Shown here one piece after another: positions 1 through 7,572 of a stretch of DNA of 13,940 nucleotides. A program made the translations under genes and the position numbers. The stretch is from Odoribacteraceae bacterium (GTDB lineage Bacteria > Bacteroidota > Bacteroidia > Bacteroidales > Marinifilaceae). The stretch is from contig JAIRXZ010000024.1 of the NCBI GenBank assembly GCA_031267995.1, positions 1 to 13,940 of the forward strand, read 5' to 3'. Position 1 is the first letter of the stretch; each line of letters starts with the position of its first letter. The notes below the pieces were generated by a model. The model did no database searches. It was not told where the DNA came from and saw only the letters and a program-made list of their open reading frames with translations.

Positions 1-586
1 CGGGAATTTTTTTGACGACGGGTCGCCCCACCTCCCGGCGGGGTGGCGACCGCTGCTGGCGGCGGTGAACGAGGATAATTGGAGGGGGATTCATCCCGCC
101 GATACGTCGCGATACTGGGAGGGTTGGGGGACGATTCGATCCGACGAGCGGTTTGACGTCGCGCCCGTCGATTACCTGCAGACGGCCGCCGAGGCTTACG
201 AGGCGGTGCTGGAGCATGCCGGGGCGTCGCTGGCGAGGGACGCGGCGGACAGGCGAATCGTGAGGGAGACGCGGGAGGGGAGTTTTACTTTCAAGGGTTC
301 CCGCGGGGGGACGAACGGGCTGGTGGATTCGCAGGAGGATGTCGGCGGCTGGCCGGGGCTGAAGGGGGGCGAGGCGGCGACGGATGGCGACGGCGACGGG
401 ATGCCGGATGATTGGGAGCGGGCGCGCGGGTTGAACCCGGCGGTGGATGATTCCTCGTCGCGCGACCTGGACGAGGGGTATACCAATATAGAGGTCTACC
501 TGAACGAGCGGGCGAACGTGCCCGCGGCGCGAGGGGTTGGCTTGTCCGCGAAAATGTCTACTTTTGAGAGCGATGGTCGCGAGTAG
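1..586 (+). CDS. Pectate lyase (PL1-like), C-terminal part
   Basis: The reading frame is open from base 2 to the TAG at 584-586, so the 5' end lies outside the window and 194 residues are visible. The GTG at 65 is probably internal. The fragment matches the C-terminal end of Bacteroidota secreted pectate lyases: a GGTNGLVDSQEDVGGWP segment, then a calcium-binding-like acidic run (DGDGDGMPDDWE, bases 383-418), then LNP and GYTNIEVYLNE. In the family this tail follows the right-handed beta-helix that cleaves polygalacturonate by beta-elimination in the presence of calcium. About 20 further residues after YLNERA look unconserved. It is the first visible gene of the pectin operon, 42 bases before uxaC. 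The catalytic residues are not visible, so the family call rests on the tail and the neighbours. Confidence 0.75.
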   Translation, partial: GNFFDDGSPHLPAGWRPLLAAVNEDNWRGIHPADTSRYWEGWGTIRSDERFDVAPVDYLQTAAEAYEAVLEHAGASLARDAADRRIVRETREGSFTFKGSRGGTNGLVDSQEDVGGWPGLKGGEAATDGDGDGMPDDWERARGLNPAVDDSSSRDLDEGYTNIEVYLNERANVPAARGVGLSAKMSTFESDGRE

Positions 587-628
587 GCGGCCGCGAATAG
601 AACGTGAATCATTTAATTGTAAAAAGGT

Positions 629-2035
629 ATGAAGAATTTTAATGACGAGAATTTTTTGCTGCAAACGGCGACGGCCGAAAGGTTGTATCACGAGCACGCG
701 GCCGGTTTGCCGATTATCGATTATCATTGCCACCTGAACCCGGCGTATATCGCCGACGATCACGCTTTTGATAATATCTCGAAGGCGTGGCTGGAGGGGG
801 ATCATTACAAGTGGAGGGCGATGCGGACGAATGGCGTGGAGGAGCGGTTTTGCACGGGGGGGGAGACGTCGGACTGGGAGAAGTTCGAGAAGTGGGCGGC
901 GACCGTCCCCTACACGATGAGAAACCCGCTGTACCAGTGGACGCACCTGGAGCTGAAGACGGCTTTCGGGGTGACCAAGTTGCTGGGGCCGGCGACGGCG
1001 AGGGAGATTTATGACGCGTGCACGGAGAAGTTGCGGTCGCCGGGGTATTCGTGCCGGGGGCTGATGATGAAGTACGGCGTGGAGACGGTGTGCACGACGG
1101 ATGATCCGGTGGACGCGCTGGAGCATCACGCGAAGTGCAAGGCCGATGGGTTTGCCGTGAAGGTGCTGCCGACGTGGCGGCCGGACAGGGCGATGGCGGT
1201 GGAGGATCCTGTGGCTTTTCGCGCTTACGTGGAGCGGTTGTCGGAGGTTTCCGGGGTTTCTATCGGCGGGTATGACGATTTGCTGGCAGCCCTGAGGGCG
1301 CGGCATGATTATTTCGCGGCGGCGGGTTGCAAGCTTTCCGATCACGGGATCGAGGAGTTTTACGCGGAGGATTATAGTGCCGCGGAGGTGGCCGCTATCT
1401 TTAATAAGGTGTACGGTGGCGCCGCGCTGACGCCCGCGGAGGTGGCGAAGTTCAAGTCGGCCATGCTGGTGGAGTTTGGCGTCATGGATTGGGAGAAGGG
1501 GTGGACGCAGCAGTTCCATTATGGCGCCATCCGGAATAATAACACGAGGATGTTTCGCCTCCTCGGCGCGGATACGGGTTTCGATTCGATCGGCGAGTTC
1601 AACACGGCCAAGGCGCTGGCGAAGTTCCTGGACAGGCTGGCGGTGCAGGAGAAGCTGACTAAAACTGTTCTTTATAATTTGAACCCGTGCGCGAACGAGA
1701 TGATCGCGACGATGATTGGAAATTTCCAGGATGGATCGATGCCGGGGAAGATTCAGTTCGGATCGGGGTGGTGGTTTCTCGACCAGAAGGATGGGATGGA
1801 GAGGCAGTTGAACGCCCTGTCGCTGCTGGGGTTGCTGAGCCGGTTTGTCGGCATGTTGACCGATTCGCGGAGTTTTCTCTCCTATCCCCGCCACGAGTAT
1901 TTCCGGCGGACGCTGTGCAACGTGCTGGGGAATGACGTGGAACAGGGGCTGCTGCCCGCGAGCGAGTTGCCTTTTATCGGCAAGATGGTGGAGGATATTT
2001 CTTGCAATAATGCCCGGAATTATTTTAATTTCTGA
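629..2035 (+). CDS. uxaC: Glucuronate/galacturonate isomerase UxaC
   Basis: Uronate isomerase converts D-galacturonate to D-tagaturonate (and D-glucuronate to D-fructuronate) in the cytoplasm, the first step of hexuronate breakdown. The 468 residues equal the usual family length. The N-terminal DYHCHL has the amidohydrolase-type metal-binding His pair (H33, H35). KVLPTWRPDRA (about residues 178-188), RNNNTRMFRLLGADTGFDSI, FGSGWWFLDQKDGM and GMLTDSRSFLSYPRHEYFRR are all typical UxaC segments. There is no signal peptide. The ATG at 629 follows an A-rich AAAAAGGT run, as expected for Bacteroidota, and gives the right N-terminus. The gene stops 4 bases before uxaB, which indicates co-transcription. 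Codons strongly prefer G at the third position. Confidence 0.96.
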   Translation: MKNFNDENFLLQTATAERLYHEHAAGLPIIDYHCHLNPAYIADDHAFDNISKAWLEGDHYKWRAMRTNGVEERFCTGGETSDWEKFEKWAATVPYTMRNPLYQWTHLELKTAFGVTKLLGPATAREIYDACTEKLRSPGYSCRGLMMKYGVETVCTTDDPVDALEHHAKCKADGFAVKVLPTWRPDRAMAVEDPVAFRAYVERLSEVSGVSIGGYDDLLAALRARHDYFAAAGCKLSDHGIEEFYAEDYSAAEVAAIFNKVYGGAALTPAEVAKFKSAMLVEFGVMDWEKGWTQQFHYGAIRNNNTRMFRLLGADTGFDSIGEFNTAKALAKFLDRLAVQEKLTKTVLYNLNPCANEMIATMIGNFQDGSMPGKIQFGSGWWFLDQKDGMERQLNALSLLGLLSRFVGMLTDSRSFLSYPRHEYFRRTLCNVLGNDVEQGLLPASELPFIGKMVEDISCNNARNYFNF

Positions 2036-2039
2036 AGCG

Positions 2040-3479
2040 ATGAAAGAGCTGAATAAAACGACGGCGAGCAAGCCGCGCTTGCCGGTGAAGGTACTGCAAT
2101 TCGGGGAGGGCAATTTCCTGCGCGCCTTCGTCGATTGGATGATTGATAAGGCTAACGAGCGGGGGGTGATGCGACATGGCGTGGTGATCGTGCAGCCGAT
2201 AGAGAAGGGGATGGCGGGGGCGCTGAACCGGCAGGATTGCCTCTATCATGTCTACCTGGAGGGGGTCAGGGAGCGGAAGCCTGTCAAGGATATCCGCCTG
2301 GTGAGTTGCGTGCAGGAGGCGGTGGATCCTTACGCGGATTATGCCCGGTACGAGGAGTTTTTCCTCTCGCCCGACCTGGAGATTACCGTTTCCAATACCA
2401 CCGAGGCGGGGATCCGCTACGAGGAGGGGGAGGATATTTTCGCCTGCCCGCCGGCGTCCTACCCGGGCAAGATGACGGCGTTGCTTTACAAACGCTTCAA
2501 CCATTTCAACGGGGCGCCGGGGCGGGGGTTGACGGTGATTTGCTGCGAGCTGATAGAGAATAACGGGAGCACGCTGCGGGAGTATGTCCTGAGGCACGCG
2601 CGGGCCAATCGGCTGGGCGAGGAGTTTACGCGATGGGTGACGGATCACTGCCGTTTTTGCGATACGCTGGTGGATCGCATCGTTACCGGTTTCCCGCGGG
2701 AGAGTATCGACGAGGTGAAGGCCGAGCTGGGGTTTGACGATAATCTGGTGGTGAAGGCGGAGTATTATCACTTGTGGGTGATTGGCGGGGCGGGCGGCGA
2801 GGAGCTGCGCGCCGCTTTCCCGCTGGACAGGGCGGGGTTGCACGTGTTGTTTATGCCCGATATTAAATCTTTCCGGGACAGGAAGGTGCGGGTGCTTAAC
2901 GGCTCGCACACGGCGATGGTGCCCGTGGGGCTGCAAATGGGGTGCGATACGGTGATGAGCGCTATCGGCAACCCGCTGGTGGAGCGGTATGTCAACACGC
3001 TGGTGGAGCGCGAGGTGCTGCCCGTGATCGACGGCGACCGGGAGGAGCTGGAGGGTTTCGCGGCGGGTATCCTGGAGCGGTTTTATAATCCTTATATCCG
3101 CCACGCGCTGGGCGCTATCGCCCTCAATTCGCTGTCGAAGTGGGAGACGAGGAATTTCCCGACGGTGCTGGATAATCACGTGAAGGCGGGGAAGGTGGCG
3201 GCGTGTAGCCTCTTTTCGCTGGCGGCCTTGCTGGTGCTTTATAGCGGGCGGGCGGCGGTGCCTTTTACTCCTAATGATACGGCCGATCACGTGGAGTTTA
3301 TCCGCCAACATTGGGATAACAACGACCTGGAGCGGAGCGTGCGCGAGATTGTCGAAAATACGCGCATCTGGACTGTGCCGCTGACTGCCGTTCCCGCGCT
3401 GGCGCCTACCGTGGCCGGGTTTGCCCGCGAGATCCTGGAGGATGGCATGGAGGTGGCTTTAACCAGGCTGTTGCAATGA
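2040..3479 (+). CDS. uxaB: Tagaturonate reductase (altronate oxidoreductase) UxaB
   Basis: This NADH-dependent enzyme of the mannitol dehydrogenase family reduces D-tagaturonate to D-altronate. It has 479 residues, the usual length. The nucleotide-binding segment is near the start (LQFGEGNFLRAF, residues 19-30). The family catalytic pattern K-x4-N-x2-H is present as KVRVLNGSH (K282, N287, H290). The frame is open further upstream, to 1932, but that stretch lies inside uxaC. The ATG at 2040 puts the Rossmann motif at the expected distance. The gene starts 4 bases after uxaC stops and ends in an ATGA overlap with uxaA, so translation of the three is probably coupled. The protein is cytoplasmic. 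Confidence 0.95.
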   Translation: MKELNKTTASKPRLPVKVLQFGEGNFLRAFVDWMIDKANERGVMRHGVVIVQPIEKGMAGALNRQDCLYHVYLEGVRERKPVKDIRLVSCVQEAVDPYADYARYEEFFLSPDLEITVSNTTEAGIRYEEGEDIFACPPASYPGKMTALLYKRFNHFNGAPGRGLTVICCELIENNGSTLREYVLRHARANRLGEEFTRWVTDHCRFCDTLVDRIVTGFPRESIDEVKAELGFDDNLVVKAEYYHLWVIGGAGGEELRAAFPLDRAGLHVLFMPDIKSFRDRKVRVLNGSHTAMVPVGLQMGCDTVMSAIGNPLVERYVNTLVEREVLPVIDGDREELEGFAAGILERFYNPYIRHALGAIALNSLSKWETRNFPTVLDNHVKAGKVAACSLFSLAALLVLYSGRAAVPFTPNDTADHVEFIRQHWDNNDLERSVREIVENTRIWTVPLTAVPALAPTVAGFAREILEDGMEVALTRLLQ

Positions 3480-4966
3480 AATCGCTCCTGAAGATTCACC
3501 CCGCGGACAACGTGGCCGTCGCCCTGAAAGCGCTGGCGGCCGGGGAGTACGCGGGGGTGGATGGGGAGGAGGTGCTGCTCCGCGAGGGGGTGGACGACGG
3601 GCACAAGGTCGCCCTGCGCGCCATCGGGCGGGGGGAGGAGGTGATCAAGTATGGCTACCCGATTGGTCGTGCCGCGGCGGATATCGCTCCCGGCGAGTGG
3701 GTACATTCTCACAATTTGAAAACGGGTCTGTCGGATAATTTGGAGTATACTTATCGCCCCGTTCCCGCGACGCTTCCCGCCCCTTCCTCCCCGCCGCTGC
3801 CGGTGTGGGGGTACCCGCGCGAGGATGGTGGCCTGGGTATCCGCAATGAATTGTGGATTATTCCCACGGTCGGGTGCGTGAACGGGCAGGCGAATGCCAT
3901 CGCCGAGCGGGTGCGGCGGGAGCTGGATGTGTCGCACCTGGACGATGTCCGCGCCTACGCCCATCCCTACGGCTGCTCCCAGCTGGGGGACGATCACGCC
4001 AACACGCGAGCTGCCCTGGCAGGGATGATTCGACATCCCAACGCGGGGGCTGTCCTGGTGCTGGGCCTGGGATGCGAGAATAACCAGGTGGCCGAACTCC
4101 AACGCGAGCTTGGACATTGGGATGCCAACCGGGTGCGATTCCTGGTTGCCCAGGAGGTGGAGGATGAGGTTGCCGCTGGCCTCGACATTGCCCGCGAGCT
4201 GGTGGAGCAGACGAGAAGCGATCGCCGCGCGCCGCGTCCCCTCTCCCTGCTGAAGGTGGGGCTAAAGTGCGGCGGTAGCGATGGTTTTTCCGGTATCACG
4301 GCGAACCCTCTCGCGGGGTGGTTCTCGGACTGGCTGGTGGTGCGGGGCGGGACAACGGTGCTGACGGAGGTGCCGGAGATGTTCGGGGCGGAGACCTTGC
4401 TGATGGAACGCGCCGCCGATGCCGGGGTTTTTGAAAAGACCGTCCGCCTGATCAATGATTTCAAGGGTTATTTCCGCGCCTTTAACCAGCCCGTGTACGA
4501 GAATCCATCCCCCGGCAACAAACGCGGGGGGATTACCACCCTGGAGGAGAAGTCGCTGGGATGCGTGCAAAAGGGGGGCGGCGCTCCCGTGGTGGATGTT
4601 CTTTCCTATACCCGCCCGGTGGTGAGGCCGGGGCTGAATCTCCTGCAGGCGCCCGGCAACGACCTGGTTGCTACCTCCGCCCTGGCCGTGTCGGGGTGCC
4701 AGCTGGCGCTTTTTACCACGGGGAGGGGTACCCCCTTCGGCAGTTTCGTGCCGACAATGAAGATCGCTACCAACTCCCCGCTGGCCGCCCGCAAACCCGG
4801 TTGGATAGATTTTAACGCCGGCACGCTGCTGGAGGAGGAGGGACGCGATGCGCTCCTGGAGCGTTTTATCGCCTATTTCTACCGGGTGGTCAATGGCGAG
4901 CATCTCAAACACGAACAGGCAGGCTCCAAGGAGATCGCCCTGTTCAAAACGGGCGTCACCTTATAA
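3476..4966 (+). CDS. uxaA: Altronate dehydratase UxaA
   Basis: This metal-dependent dehydratase converts D-altronate to 2-keto-3-deoxy-D-gluconate, the last of the three Uxa steps. The 496 residues include an N-terminal SAF-like domain (about residues 1-90, with LKIHPADNVAVAL and the EVIKYGYPIGRA segment) and the large UxaA/GarD catalytic domain. Conserved cysteine motifs are HPYGCSQLGDD (C167), GLGCENNQ (C200) and LKCGGSDGFSGITANPL (C265). The ATG overlaps the uxaB stop (ATGA), and the pectinesterase follows after 15 bases. Codon use is mixed, between the G-ending preference of uxaC/uxaB and the C-ending preference of the next two genes. The product would need KDG kinase and KDPG aldolase, which are not in the window. 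Confidence 0.96.
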   Translation: MKSLLKIHPADNVAVALKALAAGEYAGVDGEEVLLREGVDDGHKVALRAIGRGEEVIKYGYPIGRAAADIAPGEWVHSHNLKTGLSDNLEYTYRPVPATLPAPSSPPLPVWGYPREDGGLGIRNELWIIPTVGCVNGQANAIAERVRRELDVSHLDDVRAYAHPYGCSQLGDDHANTRAALAGMIRHPNAGAVLVLGLGCENNQVAELQRELGHWDANRVRFLVAQEVEDEVAAGLDIARELVEQTRSDRRAPRPLSLLKVGLKCGGSDGFSGITANPLAGWFSDWLVVRGGTTVLTEVPEMFGAETLLMERAADAGVFEKTVRLINDFKGYFRAFNQPVYENPSPGNKRGGITTLEEKSLGCVQKGGGAPVVDVLSYTRPVVRPGLNLLQAPGNDLVATSALAVSGCQLALFTTGRGTPFGSFVPTMKIATNSPLAARKPGWIDFNAGTLLEEEGRDALLERFIAYFYRVVNGEHLKHEQAGSKEIALFKTGVTL

Positions 4967-4981
4967 CCTTATAATAAAGAG

Positions 4982-5971
4982 ATGAAAACAATAGCAAACC
5001 TTTCCTTCGCGCTGGCGCTGCTGACGCTCTGCTTCGGCAACGCGAGCGGGCGGGAGATCGTGGTCTCCCCTGACGGCGACGGCGATCACGCGACTCTCGC
5101 GGCGGCTTTCCAAGCTTTGCCCGACGATCCGACAACGTGGACAATTATCCACCTCCGGCCGGGTATATATAAGGAGAAACTCGTCCTGGATGTGCATAAA
5201 AACAAGGTCAAAATTATCGGCGAGGATCCCCTCACCACCGTCATCACCTGGGGCGATCACACGGGCAAAGTCGTCAACGGCGATACCATTCATACCTATA
5301 CTTCCTATACCCTCTCCGTCCGCGCGGACGATGTCACCTTCGCCAACATCACCATCGAAAACAGCGCGGGAGCCGTCGGTCAGGCCGTGGCTTGCGAAAC
5401 CCGCGGCGATCGACTCTGCTTTATCAATTGCCGGCTGGTGGGCAACCAGGATACTTTTTTCACGCGGGGGACGGTCAGCCGCGTCTACCTGAAAAATTGC
5501 TACATCGAGGGCACTACCGATTATATTTTCGGCCCCTCCGTCGCCCTCTTTGACAGTTGCCACCTCCACTCCAAGAAAAACTCCTTCATCACCGCCGCCT
5601 CTACCACCGAGCGCAATACCTATGGCTACGTCTTCCGCGATTGCCGCGTCACCGTCGCCCCCGGCGTCACGCGCCTCTACCTCGGTCGCCCGTGGCGTTC
5701 CTTCGCCAGGACGGTCTTCATCCGTTGCCATCTCCCGGCGGAAATCGCCCCGGCAGGCTGGGACAACTGGCGCGCGCCTGAAAAAGAAAAAACCGTCTAC
5801 TACGCCGAGTACCGCTCCACCGGCGCGGGTGCCAATCCCACCGCCCGCGTGCCCTGGAGCCACCAGCTTACCGACAACGAGGCCGACGCCTACACCCCGC
5901 GGAATATTTTTGGAAAAAACACGGGCGGGGAACCCTTCGCCGCCGATTGGAATATTGAAATCAACAACTGA
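4982..5971 (+). CDS. Secreted pectinesterase (carbohydrate esterase family 8)
   Basis: This enzyme removes methyl esters from homogalacturonan, exposing it to pectate lyase. The first 23 residues are a Sec signal peptide: KT charges, a Leu/Ala-rich core, then NASG. The Cys at 17 is not in a good lipobox, so a periplasmic or exported soluble enzyme is likely. The CE8 active site is complete: Q134 (VGQAVA), Q156-D157 (NQDTFF), D180 (TDYIFG), R236 and W238 (LGRPWR). The spacing between the first three matches plant and bacterial pectin methylesterases. At 329 residues it is a single-domain enzyme. The ATG follows an A-rich AATAAAGAG run. The DUF4861 gene starts 2 bases after the stop. Third positions are C-rich, unlike uxaC and uxaB. 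Confidence 0.94.
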   Translation: MKTIANLSFALALLTLCFGNASGREIVVSPDGDGDHATLAAAFQALPDDPTTWTIIHLRPGIYKEKLVLDVHKNKVKIIGEDPLTTVITWGDHTGKVVNGDTIHTYTSYTLSVRADDVTFANITIENSAGAVGQAVACETRGDRLCFINCRLVGNQDTFFTRGTVSRVYLKNCYIEGTTDYIFGPSVALFDSCHLHSKKNSFITAASTTERNTYGYVFRDCRVTVAPGVTRLYLGRPWRSFARTVFIRCHLPAEIAPAGWDNWRAPEKEKTVYYAEYRSTGAGANPTARVPWSHQLTDNEADAYTPRNIFGKNTGGEPFAADWNIEINN

Positions 5972-5973
5972 AG

Positions 5974-7203
5974 ATGAAAAAGAGTATAACCATGCTTTGC
6001 CTGGCCGCCCTCTCCCTCGGCGCCAACGTCCCGGGACAGCTGACCAACGCCCTCTGCGAGATCCACAACCCCGGCCCCCGGGAGAGAATCGACGCCCCGG
6101 TGGTGATAGATCTCCGCGCGATGACTTTCGACTTCAAGGTGCGATCGGCCGCGGTGATCGACGATGCCGGTCGGGAGATCCCCTCGCAGCTCGACGACCT
6201 GAACGGCGATCGCCTCCCGGACGAGCTATCTTTCGTGATAGACATCCCCTCTCGCGCCACGAGAACGCTGAAAATCTCCTTCTCCCCGGATCCTCCCGCC
6301 GCCTATCCCTCGCGCGTGCACGCCCAGATGCTCGTGAGCGACAAAAACAGGCGACACGTCCCCGTCCTCGCCATCACCATCCCCGGCTCCAGCAACATCT
6401 ACAACCAGATGCACCACCACGGCCCCGCCTTTGAATCGGAGCTGGTCGCCTACCGCCTCTACTTCGACCGCAAGCAAACCGTGGACATCTACGGGAAATT
6501 CAACAAAGGCCTCGAGATACAAGCCTCCGGCTTCTACCCCTCTGACGACCAGTTGGCCGCCGGCTTCGGCGACGACGTCCTCCTCGTCGGCAACAGCTGC
6601 GGCGTGGGCGCCCTCAAGGGGTGGGACGCCCAAAAAGCCACCCACGTGGAACCCGTACTCTCGCGCACGGAGCGCGTCATCGCCCGAGGCCCCGTCCGCG
6701 CCATCGTGGAAGTGGAAGCCAACGACTGGCACTACCAGGGCGCCCTCCTCAACATCCTCACCCGCTACACCCTCTACGCCGGCCACCGCGACATCGTCGT
6801 GGAAACCTTCTTCGAGGAACCCCTTGCCCAGCAGCTATTCTGCACCGGCGTGCAGGACATCAAAGGCTCCCTTTCCTACTCCGACCACGCCGGCCTCATC
6901 GCCTGCTGGGGCACCAACTGGCCGGTCAACGACACCGTCAAATACGCCAAAGAAACCGTCGGCCTGGCCGCCTGCATCCCCGCCACCAACATCCGCTCGG
7001 AGGAGCGCGACGGCCTCAACTACCTTTACACCATCGCCGCCCCCGGACAAAAGTACATCCGCTACCACGCCACCTTCACCTCCACGAAAGAAACCTTCGG
7101 CTACAAAACCCCCGACGACTGGTTCGCCCACGTCCGCTCCTGGAAGGAGGATCTCGACGCCCCCCTCGAAATCAAGGTAGAGCAAACGCCCCGCACCCGC
7201 TAA
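5974..7203 (+). CDS. DUF4861 family protein, exported
   Basis: This is a 409-residue protein with an N-terminal signal peptide (MKKSITMLCLAALSLGANVPG). The rest looks like DUF4861, a family often found next to or fused with pectin-degrading enzymes in Bacteroidota. Its activity is not known to me. Visible features are an N-terminal beta-rich segment (NPGPRERIDAPVVIDL and the PSQLDDLNGDRLPDELSF motif), then SSNIYNQMHHHGPAFESELVAYRLYFD, then a longer region with FNKGLEIQASGFYPSDDQLAAGFGDD and GNSCGVGALKGWD. The conserved histidines and acidic residues resemble a beta-sandwich carbohydrate-active fold, but this is inference. It starts 2 bases after the pectinesterase stop, so a role in pectin processing at the surface or in the periplasm is likely. 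Codons are strongly C-ending, the extreme of a trend along the operon. Confidence 0.8.
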   Translation: MKKSITMLCLAALSLGANVPGQLTNALCEIHNPGPRERIDAPVVIDLRAMTFDFKVRSAAVIDDAGREIPSQLDDLNGDRLPDELSFVIDIPSRATRTLKISFSPDPPAAYPSRVHAQMLVSDKNRRHVPVLAITIPGSSNIYNQMHHHGPAFESELVAYRLYFDRKQTVDIYGKFNKGLEIQASGFYPSDDQLAAGFGDDVLLVGNSCGVGALKGWDAQKATHVEPVLSRTERVIARGPVRAIVEVEANDWHYQGALLNILTRYTLYAGHRDIVVETFFEEPLAQQLFCTGVQDIKGSLSYSDHAGLIACWGTNWPVNDTVKYAKETVGLAACIPATNIRSEERDGLNYLYTIAAPGQKYIRYHATFTSTKETFGYKTPDDWFAHVRSWKEDLDAPLEIKVEQTPRTR

Positions 7204-7254
7204 CCCCCTGCCTCGCCCCTCGCCCCTTTCCCGCCCCTTCCCCCCCCCTTTCCC
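7204..7254. other. C-rich tract, G-quadruplex-capable on minus strand
   Basis: Immediately after the DUF4861 stop lies about 50 bases of almost pure pyrimidine, including a run of 9 C (7240-7248). Read on the minus strand it has six G runs of 3 or more separated by 1-3 bases, a textbook intramolecular quadruplex pattern. As plus-strand RNA it is C-rich and unstructured, like a Rho-loading site at the end of the operon. It lies between convergent genes. Function is inferred. Confidence 0.5.
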
Positions 7255-7280
7255 GCTGGCGCGGGCTTGTAGCCCGTGCC
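7255..7280 (+). repeat. Short dispersed repeat with CGGGCT/AGCCCG hairpin
   Basis: A 26-base unit whose core is CGGGCTTGTAGCCCG (6-bp arms, 3-base loop). The exact reverse complement recurs inside both copies of the 84-bp repeat (to 13241 and to 13710). Related copies are at about 13077-13100 and 13127-13144. Its role is unknown. Confidence 0.7.
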
Positions 7281-7288
7281 CGTAATGT

Positions 7289-7427
7289 GAGACGTAGCAC
7301 GCTACGTCTCTACTGATTTCCATTTGTAAGTCCCTCTGTAGAGACGTAGCGTGCTACGTCTCCCGAAATGCCAATACCGACGACATATCGCCGTACCCGT
7401 GATGCGAGACGTAGCACGCTACGTCTC
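7289..7427. repeat. Three GTAG-tagged palindromes in alternating orientation
   Basis: Three 22-base near-palindromes have arms GAGACGTAGC and GCTACGTCTC, at 7289-7310, 7341-7362 and 7406-7427. Each has a tetranucleotide tag on one side only. Copies 1 and 3 end in CTAC, and copy 2 begins with GTAG and has the complementary centre, so it is inverted. This resembles REP elements, which carry GTAG at the 5' foot of the hairpin and often occur as inverted pairs. They lie between convergent genes and may also act as bidirectional terminators. Confidence 0.7.
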
Positions 7428-7440
7428 TACACAAAGAGGT

Positions 7441-7466
7441 GGGCGCACACGGAGGTGCGCCCCTAC
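7441..7466. repeat. REP-like palindrome, GGGCGCAC/GTGCGCCC arms
   Basis: Eight-base arms GGGCGCAC (7441-7448) and GTGCGCCC (7455-7462) flank a 6-base loop and are followed by CTAC, so the element is in inverted orientation. The same arms with a different loop and opposite orientation occur at 13307-13332. A decayed second copy starts at 7491 (GGGCGCACACG). Confidence 0.65.
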
Positions 7467-7505
7467 AGCATAACATCGGAAACACGTGAAGGGCGCACAC
7501 GAAAT

Positions 7506-7542
7506 CGCGCCCCGCCAGCGATTTTCACCGTGATGGGGCGCG
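7506..7542 (-). terminator. Hairpin downstream of LRR gene 7573-8751
   Basis: Arms CGCGCCCC (7506-7513) and GGGGCGCG (7535-7542) lie 30 bases past the stop of the minus-strand LRR gene. A homologous hairpin sits at the same place after the LRR gene at 10137-11039, with GTCGCCAAT flanking on the gene side in both. There is no clear T run after it, so intrinsic termination is plausible but not certain. Confidence 0.45.
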
Positions 7543-7572
7543 TCGCCAATGTTTTCTCTATCTCTTGCCCTT

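Noticed and set aside
1932..2039. Upstream extension of uxaB
   Set aside because: The frame is open to 1932 but lies inside uxaC. The ATG at 2040 gives the normal family N-terminus and spacing.
2025..3311. 428-codon open frame on the minus strand
   Set aside because: It lies entirely opposite uxaB, is rich in His, Arg and Pro, and is explained by the high G+C codon pattern of the true gene.
5550..6434. 294-codon open frame in another plus-strand frame
   Set aside because: It spans the ends of two well-supported genes, is Pro/Ser/Arg-rich and low complexity, and has no family resemblance.
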